A stretch of DNA of 64,000 nt, taken from contig CM030711.1 of the NCBI GenBank assembly GCA_017979445.1, positions 42,021,560 through 42,085,559 of the forward strand, written 5' to 3'. Numbering within the stretch: position 1 is the stretch's first letter; each line of letters begins with the position of its first letter. The translations under genes were made by a program, and so were the position numbers. Positions 24,089 to 36,179 of the stretch are shown here, piece by piece. The stretch comes from Akebia trifoliata (Eukaryota; Streptophyta; Magnoliopsida; Ranunculales; Lardizabalaceae). Below the pieces are notes generated by a model. It searched no databases, had not been told where the DNA came from, and saw nothing but the letters and a program-made list of their open reading frames with translations.

Positions 24089-27000
24089 TTACTGATGTTG
24101 CATAATATCGGGACCATCTAATGACTGGATCTTCCTCAAATTCCAGTGGAGGCCCTCGTGGATGCTGCGCAAGAAGTCATTAGTAGAGTCAACTTGACAT
24201 GCTGTTGGCACAGGCCAAGGTGCCATACTGCAGACAAGTGCATCCCCAGCTTCCAACTTTTTCCTGTCTTTTCCGTCGAAGGATGCCCATGCCTGCCCCC
24301 TACTGTTGAAAGGTACTTGCACCCTCAGTGTCACATACTCAGGTAGTATCAGAGGCCTAAACGATAGGGAATGCGGACAGATTGGTGTAAAGAGGATGCC
24401 AGGAACCTGCACTTTAATGAAATTAGAATTCTTTGTAGGTGCGTTTTAGATGGTTATATAACTTACTTATCACTTGCTACTTTGGCCCCTGGAACAAATA
24501 ATAAAGAACAGAAACTGAACTTGTTTGGGACAAGAAATCAACATTGCAAAATCATGGGTGTTGAAGTAAGAGTAATATTTCTGGGATTCTGCAACCATGG
24601 ATATTTTTGTAATTTTTGTTTCTTATGGCAGGTAAGGAGGGATCCAAACCTAAACCATTGTACCTCACTGATTCCTCTTCAGAAGCCTAATAGATTGAAC
24701 CAGCGTAAACAATTGCAAATCCATAAAATTAAGCATAATTGGGGAAGGACTTTTAATTGAGTGGGACGTCCATCTTTTGCCATATATTACTTGAACAAGT
24801 TGGAAACACAATTGATGGTGTTTCGACGAGACAGTAAATAGAAAGTAAGTAACCAAAAAATTAAGAACAGAAATTCAAACATGAAAAAACATATAACACA
24901 CAAAAATCCCAAAAATTTAATCTGAAACCAAGAGGTTAAAAAAACAAAAAAACCAACAACACTATGTTAGAGGAACTAAATAGATAGATTTATTGGATGA
25001 TGTAGGACTGAGGCATGCATTCAAATGCTGCCCTTAACATAGATTTCAGCTCTGCAAAGATGTTGTTTTGGTGTTTCTAGGACTCAAAAGTGTCAACCCC
25101 CCAAGATTCAGCGATCAAACTGGCCCAGTTGCAAGTACTAACAAACCAAGCTCCACAATAAACTCATAGTGTTCGACCGTAGAATTATCTTTAGAAGAAG
25201 TATAAATATGAAATAATTTAGAGAATAGAGAATGTTGCAGTATTTTTCAGGTCTCCAAAAGTGGAGGAGACCCCTTTATACAAAGATATTGAAAGACCCT
25301 TTCCCGAGTTGCATGTACATTCACTTGTTTAATGACACCCATTTGAAGAAGTTTTGCAAATATAAGGCATCTTTGTCTGAATACAAAAATTGTAAATGAA
25401 AGGGTCAAACATAAAACCCATAGGTGACATAACAATTAATGAGATTAATGTTTAATAACAAATTAAATTTACCAACAACACCAACAGTCACCAAAATTAA
25501 AGTTGAATGGATTGAGATAGTGAAAAAGGATATGAATACACTCTCAATAACAGAAGAAGTGGCTCTAGACAGAATGGAATGGAGGAACAGGATTCATTTA
25601 GTTGATTCAAATCCTTGGGATAAGATGAGTCACCAAAATAGTTGACTGCTATTAAATATTGGTTAGTAACCAGGAAACACCGTGACCCAGTAAAAACAAA
25701 CTCCCAACATTCAAAAAGCAACATACGAACTTAAAAGATAATGCGAAATAAGGATCACCTCCACAGTATGGTACTCCCAAGTCCCAACCACAATTATTTA
25801 AAATATTTTTTCAGGTATGGTGATGTAATATTTCATTAGGCCATTTCTGGGAAAGGGTTGAGAGCTGGTAATGGTATCTTAGTCAAAGAATAAACTAACC
25901 ACACAAAGAATGGCCTGAAATAACTTCATCTCATTTCCAGATTCGATATATACATGTAAATGTTAATGCAAGATGGATTAAGTCAATATGAACCTCAACT
26001 ATATGAGCACACACATTAGAATGTCAAGTGGAGGTTAGGTTGCATTAACTCATATAGTGAGAAAAGACAAAAAAATTTAAACATTTAACGATGATCACTA
26101 CAACAATAATAAGAATAAGAAGCAATAACAATAACAAAAAGAATAGATGATGTTAGAACATGCCTGTGGATGGACCATTGATCCTCCAGCTGCCAACGAA
26201 TATGCAGTGCTTCCTGATGTTGTTGATAGAATCAATCCATCCCCTTGGACACTTGTTACGAAAGAGGAATCGCAATAGCATTCCAGATTTGTGAGGTAGG
26301 ATGATATACCACGATCAATTGTCACCTCATTCAGGACAAGAATAGGTCCTTCGGTCTCTAATTCATCTTTGGCTGAGTCTCTAATAACATGGCACTGGAG
26401 CCGGTGGCGTAGTGTGATACTAATGGGGCCCCTTAAGATTGAACCAAGGTACTCCTTGTAATGTTCACTTTCTAAGGTCTCTATTAAAGATCACTTCAGT
26501 AAAAGTACTACTGCACAAAATACTTTGAAAACCAAATCAAATGCTATTTACTTAATTGAACTGACTACCATATTCATACAAGATGAAATACCATAATTAG
26601 ACAGCTAAATGTGTAAATTGCAGCAAATTGATGGTAACAAATCTTCATGAGTGAATATTATGTGTAAAGTCCTTTCCACAGAAACTTAATATATATTTTT
26701 ATAACTTTTATCAATAGTTTTAGAATAGATTTTTTCTTATCTCAAAAGAAAAAAATTCAGGTCAACTTCTGCTGACTATTGAAATGTTTCCACCCAAATC
26801 TTGCATTTTTACAACTGGAATTTGATATTTCAGTCAAAATTTACTGTTCACCTGAACATTTTCATGAAATAATTTTTTTTGATAGACTGCCATCAATATA
26901 TTTTGTGGGACTATGTTCAAATTTAACACTACGGACTTGATACAAGGAAATAAATTGTAAAACCATTGCTGATTGAAAGATATAAAGCAAATAACATAAA

Positions 27001-30000
27001 TGGTGAAACCAAATATTTAGCGAAAAAATAGGCATCTACAAGTCACTCCAAGAATAATAAAATATTTTAATATGAGAAAGATGGGTTTTAGCAAAGATGA
27101 AGGATACGAAATGGAGTCATAAAGCCCAGAGATCCTAGGGAAAACGGGACAACAGGAGGAACAGGTCCTTTGAACATCGATGCCGCCTGTAAAACAGAAG
27201 CAAAAGATAAGTGCTATAAGGGATGATTAAAAAAGCATTCATACATAAATAACATGGAAGAATACAAATTCAGAATGGTATTAATCACTAAGGAATGATG
27301 ACGGAAAAGCACATACATCCAGAATTGTACACCTAGAAGTCAATCCGTCTGTAGTGCAATAATCATCATAGTAGAAAATGTTTACTTTCAACAACTTTGA
27401 GAGTGGAAATCAATGGTACGAATTTAAATAAGGTAGCTATTTCTTGCACCCCAAAGTGCCAAAGCTAATGTAGAGACTAAATTATTTATTAATGGCACAA
27501 CAAGATTATTCTACAAACTTTATAAAATGGGATATCTAATGTATCTTGCAATATAATGTCCATGATAAATTCCAACATGAACAAAGTTCAAGGGAAAGAA
27601 TGATGACATAAATTTCTCTTTATTTTTTCTCAGTAAAAGAAATTGCTGGTAAATGACTTTGAACAATCACAGACCTATAACCATTAGTTGAGAGTGTCAC
27701 ACCCATTTGAAACCAAAACTTGAATGCCCTTTGCAAGGATTGCAACACTCAAATGATATTGGGCTATTTACTCCACATGTGCATCACCTGGATTGAGAGC
27801 CAATGGCCCTTGCAGGCCTTTGGTCCAAGTCAAATGCTCCTAGAGCTATGGTCCCCCACCAAATTGGGGCTGGCATCAAGACCCCTTGGGTCTCATGCTA
27901 CATTATGTGGAGTTTTTAAACTGAATACAATTTGATGAATTCCATAAAACAATTTAAATACAGAATCAAATTGCAGAAACAACATTCATTAAAATATGCC
28001 TCATTCTAGCACTTACCAGAAACAAGGAGTGACTATGACAAAAGACTTAAACCAAGATGTGGAAAATGTAAGGCACATACCCAAAGAACGGTTCCATCTC
28101 CACCAAGAGTTACAACAAGATCAACTTTTGTGTGCAGCAGTAATATTTCCTTGTCTGCAATGCAATGAAGAAAAATAATTAACTCATAAAAATTTTGAAA
28201 AAGAAAAAAACATGAATGTAAGACCATACTAAGGCAACTTGTGACTTAGACTCTTCTTGGGTATAAGGATTCAGATTTTCTGGTAGACATAGATCAAAGG
28301 AGATAGATCTCTAGTTTATTTTCTTCTTTAGTGGTGGGCCATGTGTTGGAAAAGTAAGAAACAAAAGTGCATTGCAAAACATCAAGGCTTTTCAACAGCA
28401 TGTTTGGAACATGGAACTCCAACCTACTAAAAAATGACTTTGAGGACAAGTCGAAGATTGTTAGCATAATGCCCTTGTAAAACATTCTACGATACCTTCA
28501 TTAATTTGTTCATAAACTTTCAATTTATATCTTGTCTACTTCATATCCATTTTTATTAATTATAACATGTGGGTTTGTTTATGTTACTTCTTTAATGGTT
28601 GCTTATTCTTTTTATGGGGTGGTATGCTTTCCATGAATGATGTTGTCCTTAGGGAACACCTTAGCAGAGCAGGTGGAAAATTTTGATTGCTCCACAAGAG
28701 AGAACTAAGGCCCTGTGTGGATACACCTCTCCGCGCAAGAACAAAAGCTCAATCTCTCCCCGCAAGAGCAAAAACCTCTCCGTGGAAGAGCAGGTCCTTG
28801 GAACTTCTCAACAAAGAGCAAAAAACCTCTCTCCGCAAGAGCAAATACCTATCCAAACGTTTGCTAGCTCTCCGCAGGAGCAAAAGTCGTCAAGAAGCTC
28901 TATCCAAACGCAGTGTAATTCTCTGGACATGTACATCTAAAATGCTTATTACCTAGGTTAAGTTGAGACCTAACTTGAATGGTCATTGTATAAGGGAATA
29001 TGGGATGATATTGTGCCATGTGATATATCCTCCATCATGAAAATAGTTTTCCACATCATGACTTGAAATATCGTACCGTTTCGGAATGTATCGACTAATA
29101 CGTATCGTTATTTGGTCATAGAATCATGAAGTAACGGTGGGGTTCCACATCAATAAAGTATTGGATCAATCATATCTTGACTGAGATATATACATTAGCC
29201 ATGACTCTCAACTCTCTATTATAGTACTTTGTCATTGTGTGTTATATTATGAGTTGATGGCGCATTTATGGTATTTCAGTATATTATTTTGTTTGACTAT
29301 ACAGTTATTTGAGATCCTTTAAGGTTGATTTACTGTTTTAATAAACTTGCATTAATTATAAATGAGTTTATATGATTAATCTGCATATTAGGACTATTGT
29401 TTAGAATTGTGAGTTTTTCTGCAGGGTAACTCCCGTTACTCACCTTACCAATCATATCAGTTTCAGGATGTTCTAGTGATCAATGATCAACTTTAGAATG
29501 GTTGCCAGTTTTGAAATCAATAGGTTTGTGTGTCGCGAGCGCTAGTAGATAGAGTAGGTTGATTCACATTGAGATAGCTGGCAGTATGTGCCAATATTTC
29601 TTTCTATTACATATAAATAGAGGGAGTTGTGGGATAGAGCTCTTGCTTTTGTTTAATGTTTTTATTTAGTTATGTTTCTGTTGCAGTATATTGTATCATT
29701 GTATTATATGTGTTTATCATCGTATGGGAGATATCTCACACCTAAAGATTCTAACACTTAATGGGGATGCATGTTAGAATTTGGGGGGTGTGACAAAGGT
29801 GCTCAAAGACGTTAAGCTATTAACATATAAGAAATAATCATCAAAGTACAATTAGAGCAATAAAATCTAATTATTCTTATTCAAAAAAGAGAAGACATTG
29901 CTCACCATCTTCCCAAGACTGTACAAAGTTGAAGTAAGAAGACTCTGTTAGAAGTTCAGTTCTCACTCGTGGTTCAACAAAAATGTCTAATTTCTTCCGA

Positions 30001-33000
30001 TCTTTCAGCCATCTATGGAGATAAAGAGAAGAATGAAACTAGTAAATTGAATGCAAATATTGGCTTTGTAAGCTACATCTAGGCAAAAACACAATGAGAA
30101 AAGGCAGTAGATCACATTAAGCTAAACCAATTTATGCTAAAAACAAGATAAAAACTATGTAGTTTGGGGAACACAGTCTTAGCAGCATAAAAGATACAAG
30201 AATAACCAAGCCTAAGCAAGATGTAAACTAAAGCACTCAGTTTTTAGATACACCCTAAAAGTCAACAGAAAGTAAGATAAATACCTATAGAGTTACAACC
30301 TTCAATCTTACATCATTGAATGCCAAAGGAGCCCAATTGAAGTAAATAGTCCCACTGATGATTCTTTTGGAAAAATGTTAATTGTATATGCACGCCATAA
30401 TTGCATATGAATCACAAAATTATATTAAAAATGAAATATTTGCACGGTTTTCTCAGAGCCTAACTCTACCATGACATTGAACATAAATACTGAGAAAGAA
30501 ATGCTCTAAGAACAACAAAAGGCAGCAACTATGGATACTCCAACAATCACACCTGATCATTTCTGCACATAGAATTCGAACGGAAATTGAATTTGGTTTG
30601 CTCAAAATAAGCACTGTTTGTGGGGGTGATTCCCACTTCAACGAAATCTGAAAATGAAAAAGGAGTGTTCAATTAGAAGAATGATGGAAAGAAAACAGAT
30701 AAATAAGTAACAGCAGCAACAATTACACAACAAACACATATCAGAGACTAGGGTTCTCCTTGAATGAACAGGAGAACAATTTGAAAACAGCCAAGAAATT
30801 TTTTTCATACTTATATCATGAGCTTGTCTGTATGATGATGGCAAACAAAGAACCATATTCTACACTGTAGTAATATTACCTGTTTACTGCTCCGCTCTGC
30901 TGTTGTTATATTTCCTCTCTCAAAAGAGACAATATCATGCTTGTGCTGACCACTACCATTGCAGCCCCATGAAAGTCTAAATGAAGCCTACCTCAGGTAA
31001 AAAAGAAAAATTCAGTTATGTTTTATGATAGCTACCAAGTATTAATTCTTTTTTGGAGTCTGCTTCTCATTCTGTGCATATCAAACAATTTCTTGCTGTC
31101 TACTCTGAGAATGCATATCATGGACAAAACAAATAAACAAACACGGTCAGCCTACCTTTCTCCTAATCTTATTTTGAACCACCTTGGAATCGTAATCTGT
31201 TTCTCCGTCCCGAAGAACCTCATGGGAGCAAATTCCATGTTTTCCACAACACTTCTCAGATGGCTCACTAGCTAGGCTCCTGACCACTGCTTGATTGGAT
31301 ACATTCTCTGTTTTATTTCCCTCAGAATCACAATTAGCACCCTGAGATGACAGTTCTGTAAACCAGAGGACATCCCTTGGTTAACATGATGTAATTACGA
31401 ACACTGAAAAGAACTAGGATATTATTTGCGCATAGAAGGGCATGAAAAAAATAATAATCTATACTAAATAACTAATTACTTGAAGATATGGTAATTTTTC
31501 TAGCAATTACTGCAATATTTAAATTCCTATTGTATTTGTTATTCCAGTTCAAGCACTTCATGCATATATATTTGCGAAAACTAACAGACTTCTCTCCAGA
31601 TTAAATAAATAATAGGTTTTGGTATAATGACGGATATTAACTCTGTTTACTAAAATAAAAAAAATTAATGAAGCAACAGTGTATTAAATTATGATAATTA
31701 TAAAGATGTATTAGAGCTCATCTCCAGCCATACTCCATGCCAAGTTGTACCCTGCATGATTTTTCAAAGAAAATGTAGTTTGTCTAACTCATTAAGAAGT
31801 TTCTGAAGTCTTTCGAAAATTATAGGGTCCACGCGTTGCCAAAAAAGAGAATATTACTAAAAAACGAAGGCATATCATTAGTAAACCTTTATGTTCCTGA
31901 TGCAGATTTCGTGCTTTCTCTAATTCATATTTACGCTTCCATTCAGCTGCCTCAGCTTGAGCAGAAGCCTTTGATTCAGCTACTCGTCTTAATGCCTTTG
32001 CAACAGCTAGCAATTAATGTAAGAAATGTAAGCAATAAAATTGTGTAACAAGTTCATACTAGAGAATAGACCACACAAAACTAAAACCACCATCTTGTGA
32101 ATAGAAAAAACCAGATATAAGATATGATAGAATTTCCTATTGTTTTGGTATCCCATTTAGAATCTTGACAAAAAAAAAAAAAAAATACACATAGAATTTA
32201 ACGTTAGAACGATTTCCTAAGCTTTCTTATAGTTTTTTATTTCCGTTATCATGCAGTTTCTAATCAACGGAAGCTTCATATCCTGCATTTTCCTTCCTCT
32301 TCTCTTCTTTCATTTTTAGTTATTATATTCAGATAACATTAAAAGAACAACCACAGAAGCAGACTCCTCACATATGATGACATAAAACTTAAATGTTTTC
32401 AGTGAATGAAAAAGAAATTCTAAGAAATAGAACCAAAAGATCCCAAAAAACAAAGAATGAAGAACCTGAAGAAGAAGAAACTAAATACTAGATCAAAACG
32501 ACATTAGCTGAATGTTAATTGTCTGCCAGAATGATGTGACACGTAGAGGACAGATAGATTTGTTGAGCCGAGTTTACGATAATTCTTCAAGTTGAAATCC
32601 TATTACTTGTTAATAAACTGTTTCAAGTATAACTAATTCACCCAACCTAGAGATGAGATGAAATAGTATCACCATTTCTTGAAAATGAAAAACTCCAAAT
32701 AGTTCAAGGGAAGCATATTCTTACTCCTCAGTGCTTCTGAGAACTCTATAAGATGGTCATCAATTCCCTTGACAGATGGCTGTAGAAGTAACTCCTGTGC
32801 TATCGTTTCTGAATCCAAGACTGAAAGTGAATCCATAAAACCATTCTCAGGTGGCGAGCTCATGACACTGGAATTACCCTGTTCAAATGAAGCTTGATGT
32901 TAGAAACTCTGAGTTAACAGGGGCTTCCTATTAAGTAAAATATTTATCCCGCACAACCATAATACATTGAATTCAATATTGCCAATCCTATACGAAAGGT

Positions 33001-35998
33001 ATAATAACATCCCTCAACAGTTGAATCAATTTGAAGAAGGCCTAAAGTTGTTATATTATCATGGAGCAACAGAACATGCCAACTGAAACCAACCAGGACT
33101 GAGATTCCAATGGTGAATTTTCAATAGGTATACTGATAGCAATTCTAAATACGCATTGACATTAGGTGAACTAAAAAAAACCAAGTTATCTATAAGTAAA
33201 ATCATTAGTTAAAGATTAGGTTTCGATCATCAATGTTAAACATAAAGATCCTCGTAAAACCCCACCCCTTTCATCCTAGATGCGATCTTCACCTTTCAAC
33301 AAATTACTCAGATGGTTATCCTAGAAATGAAGTTCAATAACCTATGGCTATTTGCTGTACAATAAAAGAAAAAATGAATTGTTATGAAGAGTGTAATATA
33401 TTTATAACACATTAGACATTTATTCTAAGTTTGCAATACATTTTGAGAAGATAAAAAAAACAAGTGATAACTTTCTACACATAATTTATACATTTAATGG
33501 TGCTTAAAAAAGAGTCTAACCATCAACATATCACACACTATTAAAAATAAAGTCATAACATCAACATATCATTTGAGCAAAATAACACACTATTTAAAAT
33601 ATAAAAAAAAGCCATAACATCAATATATTAGCATCAACTCTCACATTTAGCAACATTTATGAACCCAATCTCATACCAAAAAAAATCGGGTTATTATTAA
33701 TTTTATTTATTTTGAAAAAAATGTGTTTAAAACGTGATTAAAATGTAAAACTATATATATATATTGAAAATTTGCATTTTTTTTTTATCATTTTAATCAT
33801 GAGAGGTACAAAACAAGTTTTAAATGAGACTTTTAAAAAAATTACTATGATTGTTATCACCTTCTTTCAGCCATCTAACTCAGGATTTTTGCCTCCTACT
33901 AATTTCTTCTAGGTCTACAACTCTTTCAAATTATTCTCTTAACTATTTCTTCTAAAGATTATGCCATGCGCTCTTTCTTAAGATCCAGAGAGGCAATTTC
34001 AGTTAAAAAATCAATTTCCTTTTTGTTTACCCTTCCAAAGACTTTCTTTGTTCCACGACACAAGCTTCTCCTCATGATCTAGGATCTTACATCTGAAATG
34101 GTACCTTATTCTACCAGAGAAAGAGAAAGGACTTCACCACACCTTTATTAGATCTATGAAATTATGATGATGCAACCACATGTTGTCAAACCAAAAGGGA
34201 ATGAAAAGGTTCAGGACTTTCCCTACATCTAAAACTAGAGGAAAATGATCAAAAGAAAGTTTAGGGTCCGCCATCACACTCATATGAAAAATAGTCGTTT
34301 GATTATTTTTCCAATTAAATGTATTGCCCCAAGAAGGAGATCCATCTAATGATGATTTATAAGACTCCTTAATACACTTGTTATTCTCCATCCTCCCTTT
34401 TTCTCAAAAGAGAATCTAATAATATTGAAATCCCCACCTAAACATGTAGGATGATCCCATAATCCAACAATGCTGTTCAATTCCTCCTAAAGCTGTCTCC
34501 TTCCCATTATTATGGATGAGCCAAAGACTAGGTAGAAAACCCAAGTGAATTCTTCATCTAACATTTGCACAATAAAGAAATTGAGAAGAGCCTTACTAAG
34601 GTGCCAGATTAAAAACACGGAGTGCTATTTTATCCCACGAAACCAAAAATGCCACTTATTGATCCAAGTGCCAAGAAATAAAAAATTAATTTTTCTTTTA
34701 AATTTTACTTTCTTATTTTTTTCAAATTCTTTGAATAGTACTTGAAACTCTCCGTTCAGAATTCTTGCCACATTCAAGCTTATTCTAGATTAAATCTCTA
34801 GGATTGAGGACAAAAAACACACCAGTGTCACTTTGACTATTTGAGTTGTCTCCATGCCGGCATGTGTGGTGGCACTTGAACACTCATCATTGGCATGACA
34901 CTTCTGGACATGTACAAAAAAAACCCTCATAAGATATTATCAAAGCGTCTCATTTTCAACACGTAACATTCTTTTGGGTCCTCAAGCAGACCTTTCCCTA
35001 GGTCGCCCCTTCTACTAACATCTCCACTGCCCACTTTGTACCAGCTTTCCCTCTAGTAGCCTTCTTTTTGGGCCCCCAGGTATAGTCTTTTCCCCAAGTA
35101 GCTCCTCCACGGTTTAAACGGTGTTGGCTCTAATACCAAATGATACGAACCCAACCAATACACCAAAAATACTTGGGCGTTAGTGGTGCAAAAAGTTAAG
35201 CCCATATCTCCTCGGGGTCGTAACAGATTCTAGTAACAATTTATTACATGCCAATCCTCCAATAAATGAGTTGTGATTTTCTAACTCCCCCTCTGACAAA
35301 CTCCCCCCAAACTCTCCGCCGTGTGTCTGTGCATAGAACCATAGATTTTCCTCATGATACACAATTGCACATCCCTATAAATATGTGCAGTTATGTAACC
35401 CGAGGAAAAAATCTATGGTTCTATGCACAGCTAGGCGGGGAGAGTTTGGAGGGAGTTTGTCAGAGGGGGGAGTCGATTTACCATTATTCAAAATTTATTA
35501 AATGTCAATCCTCCATGTCAAAAAATTTGTCAAAACGGCAAAGGTTTACTCCTCTATCAGTTTATCAACCAAAAATTCCCAAATTCACAATTCTTTGCAA
35601 TTCTACTTCCTAAATTCAATAATTTCTAACCACGTAATTAATTGTCCAAACTTCAAACAGAAACTACTACTGCAAAACTTGACAAATTAGATATTCAGAA
35701 ACTCGAACAGATTGTGATTAAGATACCAAATCCAAAACAATTAATAACAATAAAAAATTAACAGAAAGAATCTAACACAAACTCAGCTCCATATAAGAAA
35801 AATCATTCAAAGATCAGAATTAACGACCCTGAATGAACTGGTTTTCCAATTCCATAAAATTGAGGTTAACAAGTTGTACATGCGAATCAAACTAATCAAA
35901 ATTCCCAAAAAACAGAATCAATCCAGAATTATGTCGAAATCAAAACAGAGAGAGAAAGATAGAGACCGTACAAGTGAATTGAGCTCGCCATGAGACAT
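24089..35998 (-). CDS. NADK1: NAD kinase, NADK1 type
   Basis: NAD kinase phosphorylates NAD+ with ATP to make NADP+; the NADK1 type acts outside the plastid. Eleven exons on the minus strand: 35998-35972, 32878-32725, 32006-31887, 31355-31156, 30987-30880, 30647-30553, 30012-29906, 28154-28081, 27186-27108, 26471-26164, 24406-24089. They join in frame to 529 residues, the usual NADK1 length (Arabidopsis about 524). Exon 1 encodes only MSHGELNSL; its CTT/GT donor is the one that keeps frame. Residues 1 to about 200 are the variable plant N-terminus with a charged helical stretch ([12 protein letters not shown]). The kinase fold begins near [11 protein letters not shown]. Diagnostic motifs are GGDGT at 288-292, [12 protein letters not shown] in exon 9, LNEVTIDRG and [15 protein letters not shown] (about 404-418), then the C-terminal SFRPLILPE region. 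Intron 10 uses a GC donor. No transit peptide is seen. Introns carry LINE, MITE, LTR and RTE pieces. Confidence 0.95.
25455..25640 (+). mobile_element. RTE-type LINE ORF C-terminal end, antisense in NADK1 intron 10
   Basis: The + strand encodes, without a stop, [20 protein letters not shown], then [19 protein letters not shown]. This matches the end of plant RTE-clade LINE proteins (family pattern: W, IKNDM, L, ALDRAEWRxRIHVADP). No (TTG)n tail is seen directly after it, so the copy is broken at its 3' end. Confidence 0.6.
28711..28918. mobile_element. MITE-like element with internal CTCTCCGCAAGAGCAAAA units (NADK1 intron 7)
   Basis: Ends ggccctgtgtggata and tatccaaacgcag are imperfect inverted repeats of the common plant 'CTGTTTGGATA' type. 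Between them, variants of ctctccgcaagagcaaaa occur about five times at uneven spacing. GC content is clearly above the surrounding intron. Confidence 0.5.
29326..29795 (-). mobile_element. Probable solo LTR (NADK1 intron 7)
   Basis: The 470-base segment starts TGATTTACTG and ends GGGTGTGACA, giving TG...CA ends on either strand. It is flanked on both sides by AAGGT (29321-29325 and 29796-29800), a 5-base direct repeat as made by LTR integration. Read on the minus strand it begins TGTCACACCCCCC, like many plant Gypsy LTRs. No internal retrotransposon region is adjacent. Confidence 0.55.
33395..33840 (+). repeat. Dispersed repeat R1, copy 2 (NADK1 intron 1)
   Basis: Aligns by eye through most of its length with 53640-54090: agacatttattctaagttt, tctacacataatt, accatcaacatat, aacatttat, ggttattattaattttattt, attttgaa, ttttaatcat and gaggtacaaaaca occur in the same order. 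A third, more diverged copy is at 3640-4000. Confidence 0.75.
33850..34595 (-). mobile_element. LINE endonuclease/RT-linker remnant in NADK1 intron 1
   Basis: Minus-strand translation from about 34590 gives [24 protein letters not shown], the APE-type endonuclease core of plant L1-like LINEs. It is followed by [11 protein letters not shown] and [14 protein letters not shown] (family pattern SDHxPxxLD and PFRFENMWL), and near 33860-33880 by RRQKS and RWLKEGDNN (pattern RxWLKEGDxNTxFF). Frameshifts and stops break it. It lies in the same orientation as NADK1. Confidence 0.8.
35270..35490. mobile_element. Foldback MITE, family F1 copy 2 (NADK1 intron 1)
   Basis: Same inverted arms as 9130-9310: gattttctaactccccc, ctgacaaactcccccca, ctgtgcatagaaccatag on the left, and their near complement on the right ending gaggggggagtcgattta. 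About 480 bases from NADK1 exon 1. Confidence 0.75.
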
Positions 35999-36054
35999 GG
36001 AGAATGGAGAGAGAAACAGAAGTCAGAGAGATTCAAAGCTGTCAGCGAGAAAGA

Positions 36055-36066
36055 AGAAATATATAG
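36055..36066 (-). promoter_or_regulatory. Possible NADK1 TATA box
   Basis: On the minus strand ctctatatattt lies about 60 bases before the ATG and is followed by a C/T-rich leader. It fits the plant TATA consensus and would give a short 5' UTR. No transcript evidence is available. Confidence 0.4.
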
Positions 36067-36179
36067 AGAGATAGAAACAGAGGAAATGGTTAGGAATTTA
36101 TTTGGATTGATGGGGGGGTTGGTGAAACTGTGAAAGGGTAGACCGGTAGCGAGAGAATAGTATAATTTATCCTTTATTT

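Noticed and set aside
28683..28956. Ser/Lys/Arg/Gln-rich frames of 85-89 codons in NADK1 intron 7
   Set aside because: Two overlapping frames both stay open because of the repeated CTCTCCGCAAGAGC unit; no protein evidence.
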